The notes beneath the pieces were generated by a model, which did no database searches, had not been told where the DNA came from, and worked only from the letters and a program-made list of their open reading frames with translations. From positions 1,135,001 to 1,199,000 of the forward strand of contig NZ_CP086380.1 in assembly GCF_020889625.1 (NCBI RefSeq): a stretch of DNA of 64,000 nucleotides, in the 5' to 3' direction. The position numbers and the translations under genes are program-made. Numbering within the stretch: position 1 is the first letter of the stretch; the number at the start of each line of letters is the position of its first letter. This document shows positions 20,696-32,893 of the stretch, one piece after another. This DNA is from Deinococcus radiophilus. Its GTDB lineage: Bacteria; Deinococcota; Deinococci; Deinococcales; Deinococcaceae.

Positions 20696-21106
20696 ATGCC
20701 CTGGAAGCTGAGCACCGAATTCACCTTCGACTCTGCTCACATCATTGAAGGCTACGACGGCCCCTGCGGGCGGCTGCACGGCCACACCTACCGGGTGCGG
20801 ATGGAGCTGGAATCTGAGCGCCTGCGCCCCAGCGCCCATGTGCGCCGGGGCATCATGGTGGCGGATTTCAAGAGCCTGAAATGGGCCAAGAAGGACGTGG
20901 ATCAGGGAGGACTGGATCACATGTTCCTGAACGAACATCCCGAGCTGGGAGACGACACCACCGCCGAGGTGGTCGCTGCCTATCTGCACCGTGAAACCAT
21001 GCGCCGTATTCATGCCGACCTGGAGGAAAGCGATGACGGCGCGGACCTAAAATTGCGCGTGCTGCTGTGGGAAACGCCGGAGTCCTGCTGTGAGTACTGG
21101 GAGTAA
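20696..21106 (+). CDS. queD: 6-carboxy-5,6,7,8-tetrahydropterin synthase
   Basis: Converts 7,8-dihydroneopterin triphosphate to 6-carboxytetrahydropterin, an early step to preQ0. It is a 136-residue member of the 6-pyruvoyltetrahydropterin synthase family. Zinc ligands are His15 (SAHII), His28 and His30 (LHGH), with catalytic Cys24 in GPCGRLHGH. The start directly follows the queF stop, and its end overlaps queE by 17 nt, so the genes are translationally coupled. No GTP cyclohydrolase I (folE) gene accompanies the cluster. Confidence 0.95.
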   Translation: MPWKLSTEFTFDSAHIIEGYDGPCGRLHGHTYRVRMELESERLRPSAHVRRGIMVADFKSLKWAKKDVDQGGLDHMFLNEHPELGDDTTAEVVAAYLHRETMRRIHADLEESDDGADLKLRVLLWETPESCCEYWE

Positions 21107-21821
21107 GGCCGAAGTCCGCTCATCCTCTACCAAATACCCCGTCTACGAGCGCTTCTACACCTGGCAGGGCGAGGGGGTGCACCTGGGGCGGGCGGCCTAC
21201 TTCATCCGGCTGTACGGCTGCCCGCAGCATTGCCCCTGGTGCGACAGCGCCGGGACATGGCATCCGGAGTACCGCCCCGAATCGGTGGGGCTAATGGACG
21301 CCGCAGCGCTGGCTGAGGCCGTCGCCGCCGAGAGTCCAGACGGGGCAGTGGTCATCATCACCGGCGGCGAGCCGATCTTGTTTGACCTGGTTCCACTCAC
21401 GGACGCCCTACACGCGCTGGGCCGCCGGGTTCACATTGAGACCAGCGGCATCGCTCCACTGCGGGGTGATCTGGACTGGATGACGCTCTCACCCAAGCCC
21501 AGTCAGAAATGGCCGCTGCCCGCAGTGGTGGCCCGCGCCGATGAGGTCAAAATCATCGTGCATGACCCAGAAGACATCCAGGCCGGACTGGACACGCTCG
21601 GCGGCCTACGGCAAGACGCCGTGATCTGGTTGCACCCTGAATGGAGCCGCGCCCGTGAGCGTGATATGCGCGTGCTGAACGCGATCACCGAGGCGGTCAA
21701 GGCCAATCCGCGTCTGCGCGCTGGCTATCAGATGCACAAGCTTTACCGTGCCGATAATCTGGACCAACATAGCGACAAACGCCTGATCCCGTTGGGCGGG
21801 GACACGGCGCTGGGCTACTGA
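21090..21821 (+). CDS. queE: 7-carboxy-7-deazaguanine synthase, radical SAM
   Basis: A radical SAM enzyme that contracts 6-carboxytetrahydropterin to 7-carboxy-7-deazaguanine. The iron-sulfur motif is CPQHCPWC (C44, C48, C51), followed by DSAGTW, the QueE signature. TWQGEGVHLGRAAYFIRLYG before it and ITGGEPILF after it are typical. The start is GTG 21090, within queD and with CGGAG 7 nt upstream. At 243 residues it is a little longer than the shortest QueE proteins. Confidence 0.94.
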   Translation: MSTGSKAEVRSSSTKYPVYERFYTWQGEGVHLGRAAYFIRLYGCPQHCPWCDSAGTWHPEYRPESVGLMDAAALAEAVAAESPDGAVVIITGGEPILFDLVPLTDALHALGRRVHIETSGIAPLRGDLDWMTLSPKPSQKWPLPAVVARADEVKIIVHDPEDIQAGLDTLGGLRQDAVIWLHPEWSRARERDMRVLNAITEAVKANPRLRAGYQMHKLYRADNLDQHSDKRLIPLGGDTALGY

Positions 21822-21851
21822 GCCCCTTACCCCCACTCCCAAGGAGGAGCC

Positions 21852-22562
21852 ATGAGCCATTCATTCCCCAACGACAACCCCCGCGCCGTCGTGCTGCTGT
21901 CCGGCGGCCTGGATTCCAGCACCGTGCTGGGCCTGGCGGTACAGGATGGCTATCAGCCCACCGCGCTCAGCTTCCGCTACGGCCAGCGCCACACCGCCGA
22001 ACTGGAGCGGGCCGCCGTGATCGCCGCGCACTTTGGGGCCGAGCACCGCATCGTGGACATCAACATCGGCAGCTTCGGCGGCAGCGCCCTCACTGACGAT
22101 GGACTGGACGTGCCGCTGGAAGCCACCCCGGACGGCGTCGTCCCCCCCACTTACGTGCCAGGGCGCAACACGGTGTTTATCGCGGTAGGCCTCAGCCTGG
22201 CCGAGGCGATCAATGCAGGCAGCGTGCATCTGGGCATTACCGCTGTGGACTATTCCGGCTATCCCGACTGCCGCTCCGATTATCTGGCTGCGTACCAGAC
22301 GCTGGCTGACCTGAGCAGTGTAGCTGGCCGGGAAGGGCACGGGGCGCGGCTGGTGGCTCCCCTTCTGGAAATGAGCAAGGTAGACATCGTGCGGGCCGCG
22401 CTGGACGCCCACGTTCCGATTGCCCAGACCTGGAGCTGCTACAGCGGCGGCGCAGAACCGTGCGGGCGCTGTGACTCGTGCCGCATCCGCGACGAGGCAC
22501 TGCGGGCGGCGGGTCACCCGGAGCTCATGACGGCCTGGGGTCAGGCGCAGCTGAGAACTTAG
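21852..22562 (+). CDS. queC: 7-cyano-7-deazaguanine (preQ0) synthase
   Basis: Uses ATP and ammonia to turn 7-carboxy-7-deazaguanine into preQ0. The 236-residue protein has the PP-loop SGGLDSS at residues 17-23 and a C-terminal zinc site [16 protein letters not shown] strong AAGGAGGAG site precedes the ATG, 30 nt after queE. With queF, queD and queE it completes the branch from dihydroneopterin triphosphate to preQ1. Convergent with trmD, 39 bp apart; a small CCTGC/GCAGG hairpin lies in that gap. Confidence 0.96.
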   Translation: MSHSFPNDNPRAVVLLSGGLDSSTVLGLAVQDGYQPTALSFRYGQRHTAELERAAVIAAHFGAEHRIVDINIGSFGGSALTDDGLDVPLEATPDGVVPPTYVPGRNTVFIAVGLSLAEAINAGSVHLGITAVDYSGYPDCRSDYLAAYQTLADLSSVAGREGHGARLVAPLLEMSKVDIVRAALDAHVPIAQTWSCYSGGAEPCGRCDSCRIRDEALRAAGHPELMTAWGQAQLRT

Positions 22563-22601
22563 AATCCTGCGCCGCAGGGCCCAGTCTTACGTAACCAGGA
22601 C

Positions 22602-23408
22602 TTAGACAGGAGGTTTGCGCCGACGCTTCTGCTTGGGCGCAGGCGGCTCCGGGGCGTTCCAGGCCGCCAGTTGCTCGGCACTGGCGCCCAGCCGGAGCAG
22701 TTCGGCGCTGTCCTGCGGCATTAATCCTGCATGGGGCAGCAGATCGGGTCGGCGGTCCAGGGTGCGGGCCAGCGCCTGGGAGCGCCGCCACTCACGGATC
22801 GCGCCGTGGTTCCCTCCCTGGAGCACGTCCGGCACGCCTTCATCGGCCCAGACCGGCGGGCGGGTGTACTCCGGGTAGTCCAGCAGGCCTGAGCTGAAGG
22901 AGTCGTCCTGATGTGAGGCTTCGTCACCCAACACACCAGGGACCAGCCGCGCCACCGCTTCCATGATGCAGGCCGCCGCCGCCTCGCCGCCCATCATCAC
23001 GAAATCACCGATGCTGACCTCACGGGTCACCAGCCGCTCCACGCGGGCATCAAAGCCCTCGTAGCGTCCGCAGAGAATGACCCAGTGGCCGCCCTGCGTG
23101 GCCCAGGCTTCAGCACTGGCCTGCGTGAAGGTCTGCCCTGCGGGGGTCAGCATCACCACTTCGTCTATAGGCGCCTCGGCCCGCAGTGCGTCCAGGGCGC
23201 GGGCCACCACATCGACCCGGATCACCATGCCGGCGCCGCCGCCATAAGGGGTGTCGTCCACCTTGTGGTGGCGGTTGCCGGACCACTGCCGCAGGTCGTG
23301 CAAGTTCACCCGCACCAGCCCGCGTGCCTGCGCCTTGCCGAGCAGGGCTTCTTCGGCAAAAGGACGCAGCAGTTCTGGAAAGAGGGTCAGCACCGAAAAG
23401 GTCAGCAA
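22602..23408 (-). CDS. trmD: tRNA (guanine-N1-)-methyltransferase
   Basis: Methylates G37 of tRNAs next to the anticodon using SAM, preventing frameshifts. It is a SPOUT-class enzyme of 268 residues. The trefoil-knot motifs are [13 protein letters not shown] and [14 protein letters not shown], and [12 protein letters not shown] is in the N-terminal part. The C-terminal end is a basic tail ([11 protein letters not shown]). It is the last gene of khpA-rimM-trmD, starting 3 nt after the rimM stop. Confidence 0.97.
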   Translation of the reverse strand: MLTFSVLTLFPELLRPFAEEALLGKAQARGLVRVNLHDLRQWSGNRHHKVDDTPYGGGAGMVIRVDVVARALDALRAEAPIDEVVMLTPAGQTFTQASAEAWATQGGHWVILCGRYEGFDARVERLVTREVSIGDFVMMGGEAAAACIMEAVARLVPGVLGDEASHQDDSFSSGLLDYPEYTRPPVWADEGVPDVLQGGNHGAIREWRRSQALARTLDRRPDLLPHAGLMPQDSAELLRLGASAEQLAAWNAPEPPAPKQKRRRKPPV

Positions 23409-23411
23409 GGC

Positions 23412-23966
23412 TTAGTCCTCTGAGTCCTGACCGTCTTCATCGTCAATTTCGTCCTCGCCCAGTAGGCCGCCAGGGGTGTCTTCAGTCAGAACAATCCGGG
23501 TAGGCGCGCCGTCCTCGTCTTCAATCACCACGTAGGGCGCTTGCAGTGGAATCTGCGATTCGCCCAGATCGTGGCTGACCACCAGCAAGTCCTGATATCC
23601 CATGTCCAGCACGTCCACCACCGCACCGATCTGACGCCCTTCCTGCCAGACTGGCAACTCGCGCAGCTCGTGGTAGTAGTAGCTGCCTTCTTCCAGCGCG
23701 GGCAGGTCGGCGTCGTCGGCGTACACCTGAGCGCCGCGCAGGTCGGCGGCGGCCTCGCGCGTCGTGATGGTACTCGGAAAAAGGGCGATGCCCGGATAGG
23801 TCAGCTCGGTGCGGCGCAGCTTGAGCCAGCCCCAGCCCTCTACCCAAACACGTGGCAGTTCGCGCAGCTGCTCGGCTTCGCCCAGTACGAACAGCTTCAC
23901 GCCACCTTTCAGCCCCTGCGGCCCCAGGAAATACCCGATCCGGGTCGTATTCTCCGGGGCGCTCAC
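23412..23966 (-). CDS. rimM: 16S rRNA processing protein RimM
   Basis: A 30S assembly factor that binds ribosomal protein S19 and aids maturation of the 16S 3' domain. Its 184 residues include the N-terminal RimM barrel (IGYFLGPQGLKGGVKLFVLG) and the PRC barrel (about 90-165, with YYYHELRELPVW and GAVVDVLDMGYQDLLVV). The tail is very acidic (EDEIDDEDGQDSED). Its start overlaps the khpA stop by 4 nt (ATGA), so translation is coupled. Confidence 0.95.
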   Translation of the reverse strand: MSAPENTTRIGYFLGPQGLKGGVKLFVLGEAEQLRELPRVWVEGWGWLKLRRTELTYPGIALFPSTITTREAAADLRGAQVYADDADLPALEEGSYYYHELRELPVWQEGRQIGAVVDVLDMGYQDLLVVSHDLGESQIPLQAPYVVIEDEDGAPTRIVLTEDTPGGLLGEDEIDDEDGQDSED

Positions 23967-24259
23967 GGACGCCTCTTCTCCTTGTGGGCGCTGCGCGGGC
24001 CGTCCAGATCCACGGTCAGGCGCGAGCGCGGTGGGGTGGCGCTGCGGGCCAGGGTCCGGATCGCCTGGATTACCCGGCCCTGGCGACCAATCAGGCGGCC
24101 TTCTTCGCCTTCGCCCACCCGGATCAGCAGAGTCTGTCCCTGACGGTGAACCCGCACCTGCTCCGGCTCGTCCACCATCTGGCGGGCCAGAAACTCCACC
24201 AGCTCTTCTACGTCAATCTGTTGGTCGGGGCCATAGTGCTGGCCTTGGTCGCGGTTCAT
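23963..24259 (-). CDS. khpA: KH-domain RNA-binding protein
   Basis: A 98-residue protein with one type II KH domain; the RNA-binding GxxG loop is GRLIGRQGRVIQAIRTLA at about 56-73. In many bacteria KhpA sits between rpsP and rimM and partners with KhpB (Jag/EloR). Here rpsP is absent and khpA is first in the operon, with TAAACT 6 nt before the ATG on the minus strand, consistent with a leaderless transcript. Confidence 0.9.
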   Translation of the reverse strand: MNRDQGQHYGPDQQIDVEELVEFLARQMVDEPEQVRVHRQGQTLLIRVGEGEEGRLIGRQGRVIQAIRTLARSATPPRSRLTVDLDGPRSAHKEKRRP

Positions 24260-24369
24260 CCAGGCAGTTTAATGCATGGTCGCCGTGACCTGGCCCGCCG
24301 GTTCTGCATCAACGCCCTCTAAAGGCCCAGGGCCTGACGGTCTACGGGACTCCAGCGTTACGGTGAGGC

Positions 24370-25476
24370 ATGGGCCTAAAACCAGAGATTCCCCATCCCG
24401 AATCCAAAGCCAAACGCGTGGGTTACGCCATCGTGGGCATCGGCAAGCTGAGCGCCGAGGAACTGATTCCGGCGGCCCGCACCAGCGAACATGCCTACGT
24501 CGCCGCGCTGGTCACCAGTGAGGAGGACAAGGGCGAAGCTTTTGCGCGGGCCTTTGACCTGACCGAAGACGACGTGTACACCTACGATGAATTTGAGCGC
24601 CTGGCCGAGCGGGACGATGTAGAGGCGGTCTATATCGTGCTACCCAACTCCATGCACCGCGAATACGTGGAGCGGGCCGCCAAAATGGGCAAGCAGGTAC
24701 TGTGCGAGAAACCGCTGGGCATGAACGCCGAGGACGCCCAGGCGATGGTAGATGCCTGCAAAGCAGCGGACGTGTTGCTGATGACCGCCTACCGCTGCCA
24801 GTACACCCCGGAACACTGGACCGCCCGTGACGCGGTGCAAAGCGGCAAACTGGGCCAAATCCGCACGGTGGACTCGATTCACTCGCACGTTGAGGACGAC
24901 CCCGAAGCCTGGCGGCTCAAAATTGACTTGGCGGGCGGTGGCCCGCTGCCGGACATCGGGCTGTATTCGCTGAACATCATCCGCTTTGTGATGGGCGAGG
25001 AGCCGCAGTGGGTCTTCGCCGACCTGCACCAGCCGGAAGGTGACAGGCGCTTTGAAGAGGTCGAGGAGCGCGTGAGCTGGATGATGGGCTTTTCCGGCGG
25101 TGTGGTCGCCAACTGCCTGACCAGCTACGCTTCGCAGGACACCTCTACGCTCCGGATCATCGGCGAAGAGGGCAGCGTGTTGATGGACCCGGCCTTCGAC
25201 TATCAGGGCCTGAAGCTGACCATCGAAGACGACGAGGGCAAATTCGAGCCGTCGTTCCCGGCTTACGACCAGTTCACCAACGAGTTCGACCATTTCGCGC
25301 AGTGCATCCGTCAGGGCCGCACCCCCTGGACCCCCGGCGAAGAAGGCGTGGCCGATCATGTCGTGATGGACGCCATCTACGAGAGCGCCCGCACCGGAAA
25401 ACGAATCACCCTGAAGCCTGTGAAGGAGAAAGACGCCTTCCGGGGTGAGAAGAAGCCAGAACTGCCGAGCAAATAA
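24370..25476 (+). CDS. Gfo/Idh/MocA-family oxidoreductase
   Basis: An NAD(P)-dependent sugar or inositol dehydrogenase-like protein of 368 residues. The N-terminal Rossmann fold starts VGYAIVGIGKLS, and the family motif CEKPLG is at about residues 114-119. The C-terminal domain carries LPDIGLYSLNIIRFVMGE, with the usual catalytic Asp-x-Gly-x-Tyr/His pattern. It resembles glucose-fructose oxidoreductases and xylose dehydrogenases, but the substrate cannot be assigned. TACGGT lies 5 nt before the ATG. It is a single-gene unit closed by a terminator. Confidence 0.88.
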   Translation: MGLKPEIPHPESKAKRVGYAIVGIGKLSAEELIPAARTSEHAYVAALVTSEEDKGEAFARAFDLTEDDVYTYDEFERLAERDDVEAVYIVLPNSMHREYVERAAKMGKQVLCEKPLGMNAEDAQAMVDACKAADVLLMTAYRCQYTPEHWTARDAVQSGKLGQIRTVDSIHSHVEDDPEAWRLKIDLAGGGPLPDIGLYSLNIIRFVMGEEPQWVFADLHQPEGDRRFEEVEERVSWMMGFSGGVVANCLTSYASQDTSTLRIIGEEGSVLMDPAFDYQGLKLTIEDDEGKFEPSFPAYDQFTNEFDHFAQCIRQGRTPWTPGEEGVADHVVMDAIYESARTGKRITLKPVKEKDAFRGEKKPELPSK

Positions 25477-25492
25477 CCTTTGCCGCCCGCAG

Positions 25493-25523
25493 CCGCCGGA
25501 GTGCTCAGTTCCGGCGGTTTTTC
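25493..25523 (+). terminator. Terminator of the Gfo/Idh/MocA gene
   Basis: CCGCCGGA (25493-25500) pairs with TCCGGCGG (25510-25517), and TTTTTC follows, 17 nt after the stop. Confidence 0.9.
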
Positions 25524-25705
25524 GTATCCGGCGCCGGTGCAACAGGATTTTGCCCACCATGCTGGACATACTGCCCTGGCCGCTGAGGTGCCCGGCCAGG
25601 CCGCCTCTGTATGATGGGCCTGGACTCGGTTCTGCACCACCATGCCTGCAGGGACAGACCGCTGATTTCCTAATCTTTTCCCAATTCCCCAACTGGAGTG
25701 TGAAC

Positions 25706-26899
25706 ATGCTCGAACAACTCAAAGCCCAGCCCGCCGATAAGATCCTGGCCCTGACCGAAGCCTTCCGCGCCGACGAGCGTCACGGCAAGATTGACCTGGG
25801 CGTGGGCGTGTACCGCGACGCCTACGGCCTGACCCCCGTGATGGCCGCCGTCAAAGAAGCCGAAAAGCGGATCTGGGACGAGCAAAAGACCAAGGCCTAC
25901 ACCCAGCTGGTCGGGGACGCTGAGTACCGCACTGCCCTGACCGACATGATTCTGGGGGAGGGTGCCGTTCAGCGGGCGGACCTGTCCAGCAGCGCCTCGG
26001 TGGGTGGTACGGGCGCAGTGCACTTGGCCTTGGCCCTGGCCCGCGCCGCCAACCCTGAATTGACGGTCTACTACTCCGACCCCACCTGGCCCAACCACCT
26101 GACCATCCTCTCATCTATGGGCATCCGGCATCAGAGTTACCGCTACTTCGACGCCGAGAGCGGCACGGTGGACCTGACAGGCATGCTGGAAGACCTGCAG
26201 CAGGCCAAGGCGGGCGACGTGGTGTTGCTGCACGGCTGCTGCCACAACCCCACCGGGGCGAACCCTACGCTGGAGCAGTGGGCACAAGTTGCTCAGGTGG
26301 TCAAAGAGTCCGGGGCCACCGCCCTGATTGACTTGGCCTACCAGGGCTTCGGGGACGGACTGGAACAGGACGCCGCCGCGACCCGCCTGCTCACGGGCGC
26401 GCTGGATGAAGTGATGATCGCCGCATCTTGCTCCAAGAACTTCGGTATCTACCGCGAGCGCACCGGCTTACTCATCGCCAAGACGGCTGAGGCGCAGCAG
26501 GGCACCGTACAGGCCAATATGGCCGCGCAGAACCGCCAGGCCTTCTCCTTCCCACCCGACCACGGGGCGCGAATCGTCAGCACCGTGCTGACTGACGCCG
26601 GGCTGCGCCAGTCCTGGACCGAGGAACTGGAGGCCGTGCGCCTGGGCATGCTGGAACTGCGAGCGCAGCTGAGCGCCGCCCTGCGGGAAGAGACCGGCAG
26701 CGACCGCTTCGACTTTATTGCCCGTCACCGGGGTATGTTCTCACGCCTGGGCCTGACCCCAGAGCAGGTGGAGAAGCTGCGCAGCGAGTACGGCATCTAC
26801 ATGACCGGTGATTCACGCATCAACATCGCGGGCCTGAACCGTGAAACGGTCCCGGTGCTGGCCAAGGCCGTGGCCGAAGTCATTCGCCGCGAAGGCTGA
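25706..26899 (+). CDS. Aromatic/aspartate aminotransferase, class I
   Basis: A PLP-dependent aminotransferase of 397 residues, closest in pattern to the AspC/TyrB group (type I-alpha). It has GVGVYRDAYG near the N-terminus, YSDPTWPNH, HGCCHNPTGANPT at about 176-188, and the PLP lysine K244 in SCSKNFGIYRER. It should transfer amino groups between aspartate or aromatic amino acids and 2-oxoglutarate; exact preference is uncertain. GGAG about 8 nt before ATG 25706 and the family N-terminus MLEQLKAQPADKIL fix the start; the reading frame is open further upstream but runs through the previous terminator. It has its own terminator. Confidence 0.92.
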   Translation: MLEQLKAQPADKILALTEAFRADERHGKIDLGVGVYRDAYGLTPVMAAVKEAEKRIWDEQKTKAYTQLVGDAEYRTALTDMILGEGAVQRADLSSSASVGGTGAVHLALALARAANPELTVYYSDPTWPNHLTILSSMGIRHQSYRYFDAESGTVDLTGMLEDLQQAKAGDVVLLHGCCHNPTGANPTLEQWAQVAQVVKESGATALIDLAYQGFGDGLEQDAAATRLLTGALDEVMIAASCSKNFGIYRERTGLLIAKTAEAQQGTVQANMAAQNRQAFSFPPDHGARIVSTVLTDAGLRQSWTEELEAVRLGMLELRAQLSAALREETGSDRFDFIARHRGMFSRLGLTPEQVEKLRSEYGIYMTGDSRINIAGLNRETVPVLAKAVAEVIRREG

Positions 26900-26922
26900 G
26901 TCAAGCGGTAGATCAAAATCAG

Positions 26923-26960
26923 AGCGGCGAGCAGGGACTGGGTTCCTGGTCGCCGCTTTT
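26923..26960 (+). terminator. Terminator of the aminotransferase gene
   Basis: AGCGGCGA (26923-26930) pairs with TCGCCGCT (26950-26957), with an inner CAGG/CCTG extension, followed by TTTCC. The truB stop codon lies 6 bp beyond on the opposite strand. Confidence 0.85.
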
Positions 26961-26966
26961 CCTATC

Positions 26967-27902
26967 TCAGTCGGCCCACACCCGCACGGCTTTCAGCATT
27001 TCACCGTCGCCGTCGGCCACCGCAATCAATTCACCGCCTTGAATGACAGCGTAGCGGCCCACTTCGGGGCGGCGGGGGCGCTTGCCTTGGCGCAGCTCGG
27101 TGGCGACGTTCGCTGTTACTTGCAGGTGGGGCAAGGTCAGGGCGCTCAGATCGCTGTACCCTGCGGCCCCGGCCACTTCATCCAGCGGCAGGGCGTCTGC
27201 CAGGTCGTACTGACCCACCCGGGTTCGCAGCAAGCCGGACAGATGGGCCGGAACCCCCAGTGCCGCACCCAGGTCACGGGCCAGCGAGCGCAGATAAGTC
27301 CCGCTGCCCACCCGTGCCCGCACCAGTAGGGTTGGAAAGTCGCCCAGAGCGGGAGGCAAGGGCACCTCTCGCCCCTGCGGGTCCGGCCCCCAACCATCCG
27401 GTCCCGGCGAGACACGCTGCGGAGCGGTGGCCAGCGAGTCGTACACGCCCAGTAATTCCAGTGAATGAATGGTGATGGGCCGAGCAGGCAGGTTCAGCTC
27501 TCCCCCACGCCGCGCCACATCGTAGGCACGCACGCCACCCACCTGAATGGCCGAGTACTGCGGCGGCATCTGCAACCCCTCGCCCACGAACTGTGCTAGC
27601 GCCGCCTCTATCTGCGCTGGGTCGGGCGTCACCAGCCTCTGTACCTCATCCAGCGGGCCTTCGGCGTCCAGCGTGGGCGTGCTGCCCCCCAGGCTCATCC
27701 AGGCCAGGTAATCCTTGGAATCGCGCTCCATAAACTGCACCACCTTGGTGCTGCTGCCCACGCACACCACCAGCACCCCGGTCGCCAGCGGGTCCAGCGT
27801 GCCGGTGTGACCCACCTTTTTGGTCGCGCGCAGCCGGCGCACCCGCGCTACGGCGTCGTGAGAGGTGAAGTTCAGAGGCTTGTCCAGGGCAAACACGGGC
27901 AT
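26967..27902 (-). CDS. truB: tRNA pseudouridine(55) synthase
   Basis: Isomerises U55 in the T-arm of tRNAs to pseudouridine. The 311-residue protein carries DKPLNFTSHDAVARVRR near the start and the catalytic Asp37 in GHTGTLDPLATG. A C-terminal region of about 60 residues (LRQGKRPRRPEVGRYAVIQ) resembles a PUA-type extension. The middle region has an insertion (about 168-190, SPGPDGWGPDPQGREVPLPP). TACTCT is 8 nt before the ATG on the minus strand. Confidence 0.96.
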   Translation of the reverse strand: MPVFALDKPLNFTSHDAVARVRRLRATKKVGHTGTLDPLATGVLVVCVGSSTKVVQFMERDSKDYLAWMSLGGSTPTLDAEGPLDEVQRLVTPDPAQIEAALAQFVGEGLQMPPQYSAIQVGGVRAYDVARRGGELNLPARPITIHSLELLGVYDSLATAPQRVSPGPDGWGPDPQGREVPLPPALGDFPTLLVRARVGSGTYLRSLARDLGAALGVPAHLSGLLRTRVGQYDLADALPLDEVAGAAGYSDLSALTLPHLQVTANVATELRQGKRPRRPEVGRYAVIQGGELIAVADGDGEMLKAVRVWAD

Positions 27903-27999
27903 CAGGATTCAGAGTAGGGCATCTCTACGGGTAAAGTGACAGGCAAGAGAATCGAGGGGGCAGCTTCTCCGCAGCTTCCACAACTGAGAATGCACTAGC

Positions 28000-28476
28000 A
28001 TGGCGGGCGTGTTCCGCCGCTTCGCTGCCCTACTCTGCCTCACCGCACTTGCCGCTCCCACCCAGGCCCAGGCCTGGCCCCAGGTGGCGCCCGGACAATG
28101 GGCCGATCCCACGCGCGCCTGCACTTACCGCACCGAGCAGCGTGGACAGGCGTTTCCGCTGATGGGCCACCAGGACGCCGTCAAGCTGTCGGGCGAGGTG
28201 CGCCAGAGCCTGATCAGGCAAGGGATGCGGGAAGTCTCGGTCCGGCCTGCTGCACGCGGTCAGCACTGGGGGCTGCTTGCCAGCTATGTCTATCCCAGCA
28301 CCGAGGGTGAGGCCCAGGTGGCGCAACTTTACCTGTCGCAGCGGGGCCTGCTGCGAACCGTGACCGCCAGCACCCACGCCAAGACCGTGTCGGCACTGCC
28401 ACCGGGTCAGGCAGCCACCAGCCCCGCCGCCTGCTGGGCAGACCTGGCCCGCTGGGTCGAGTTCAGCGCCAACTGA
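28000..28476 (+). CDS. Exported protein of unknown function
   Basis: I do not recognise this protein. It is about 158 residues with a clear signal peptide (FRRFAALLCLTALAAPTQAQA) and a soluble mature part with two cysteines (ACTYRTE and AACWADLAR), which could form a disulfide. Translation may instead start at GTG 28009, because TAGCAT lies 7 nt before that codon, as in the leaderless genes here; the ATG at 28000 overlaps that box. The TetR gene follows after only 6 nt, so they are probably co-transcribed. Confidence 0.6.
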   Translation: MAGVFRRFAALLCLTALAAPTQAQAWPQVAPGQWADPTRACTYRTEQRGQAFPLMGHQDAVKLSGEVRQSLIRQGMREVSVRPAARGQHWGLLASYVYPSTEGEAQVAQLYLSQRGLLRTVTASTHAKTVSALPPGQAATSPAACWADLARWVEFSAN

Positions 28477-28482
28477 CTTGCG

Positions 28483-29079
28483 ATGGCCCGCCGCGTAGAC
28501 CCCATTCAGGACCGGCAGCGCCGCACCGCGCTGGCCAAAGCGGCCTATCAGGCCATTTATGAGCGCGGCTATCACGCGGTCACCCTGGCCGACATCGCCG
28601 CCGAAGCCGGGGTCAGCCGTGGCACGCTGATGTATCATTTCGGCTCCAAAGCGGGGCTACTGACGGCAGCCATGCAGCGCTTTACCCGCACCATGACTGC
28701 GGCCACCCGCCGGGCACTGCGCCAGGCGGCTACCCCTGAAGCCAAGCTCGGCGCCTACGTGGAGAACCAGTTTTATGGCGTAGAAAACACCCGGCGCTTC
28801 TATACCGTCTGGTTGGACTTTCAGAGCGCTGCATCCCATGACACCGCGCTGCGGAATGTGCAGCACGAATTTTTACGCCAGACCCACGCTCTGGACCTGG
28901 AATTGGCCCGGCTGAGCGGCGCGGCTGGGGCTGATACCCGCGCCCGACAACTCCGCGCCCTGGTTGAAGGCCTCAGCCTGCGCTTCGTGGCGGACAGCGA
29001 ACCGGACCTGGACGCCTACCGCCGGGAATGCGAAAGCGGGGCGCGGGCGCTGCTGGGGCTGAGGACTGGGGAGACTTAG
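28483..29079 (+). CDS. TetR/AcrR-family transcriptional regulator
   Basis: A 198-residue one-component repressor. The N-terminal HTH spans about 15-60 (AAYQAIYERGYHAVTLADIA, EAGVSRGTLMYHFGSKAGLL). The C-terminal ligand domain (FYTVWLDFQSAASHD) resembles the BetI-like C-terminal family. No inverted repeat is seen in the short gap before it. It follows a secreted-protein gene by 6 nt, which may be in its regulon. Confidence 0.88.
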   Translation: MARRVDPIQDRQRRTALAKAAYQAIYERGYHAVTLADIAAEAGVSRGTLMYHFGSKAGLLTAAMQRFTRTMTAATRRALRQAATPEAKLGAYVENQFYGVENTRRFYTVWLDFQSAASHDTALRNVQHEFLRQTHALDLELARLSGAAGADTRARQLRALVEGLSLRFVADSEPDLDAYRRECESGARALLGLRTGET

Positions 29080-29109
29080 TCCTGCGCTCTATGTCGCAGA
29101 TCCGCAGGT

Positions 29110-32373
<3,264 letters not shown>

Positions 32374-32470
32374 GCAGAGCAGCATATCAAGGCGGGTGAG
32401 GTTTGCTGGGAAGGCAGAGGCCCGTGGAGTAGTCAAAGCGGCCTGATCCCCGCTGCCCTATGCTGCGTCC
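32374..32470. promoter_or_regulatory. Divergent leaderless promoters of ftsK and the JAMM gene
   Basis: The same hexamer TATGCT occurs on both strands. On minus (32386-32381) it is 7 nt before the GTG of ftsK; on plus (32459-32464) it is 6 nt before the ATG of the JAMM gene. No ribosome-binding site fits on either side. Confidence 0.6.
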
Positions 32471-32893
32471 ATGCCTTCTGCCCCTCCCAGGCTACATCTG
32501 CCCGACCCCTTACGGCGGCAGCTGTGGGGTCATGCTCAAGCACAGGCCCCAGAGGAGTGCGTGGGCGTGCTGGCTGGCTGGGAGGTCGAAGGCGGCTGGC
32601 AAGCCGACGCCTACGCCCCACTGCCCAATGTCGCCCCACGCCCTCAGGTGCAGTATCAGGCGGACCCAGCGGCGCTGATCCGGGTGCTGCGTGGCTTCCG
32701 GGAGCAGGAGTTGGAGTTGGTCGGTATCTTTCACAGTCACCCACGCGGCCCCTCAATACCCAGCCCAGCCGATATTGCCGCAGCAGGTTACGACGTACCC
32801 TACCTGATCGCGGACCTGAGTGCGGCCAGCCTACGGGCTTTCCTGCTGCCCCATATTCAAGAAATCAGACTGACCTCCAGCCTCAATGAGTGA
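32471..32893 (+). CDS. JAMM/MPN-type metalloprotease
   Basis: A 140-residue single-domain JAB1/MPN+ protein. The zinc and catalytic residues are all present: Glu29 (or 28) in PEECVG, His88 and His90 in FHSHP, Ser98 and Asp101 in PSPAD, giving ExnHxHx10D. Bacterial relatives cleave ubiquitin-like or sulfur-carrier proteins such as CysO or MoaD/ThiS types; the partner is not encoded nearby. TATGCT 6 nt before the ATG suggests a leaderless transcript. Its stop overlaps the CDF exporter start by 8 nt, so they form an operon. Confidence 0.88.
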   Translation: MPSAPPRLHLPDPLRRQLWGHAQAQAPEECVGVLAGWEVEGGWQADAYAPLPNVAPRPQVQYQADPAALIRVLRGFREQELELVGIFHSHPRGPSIPSPADIAAAGYDVPYLIADLSAASLRAFLLPHIQEIRLTSSLNE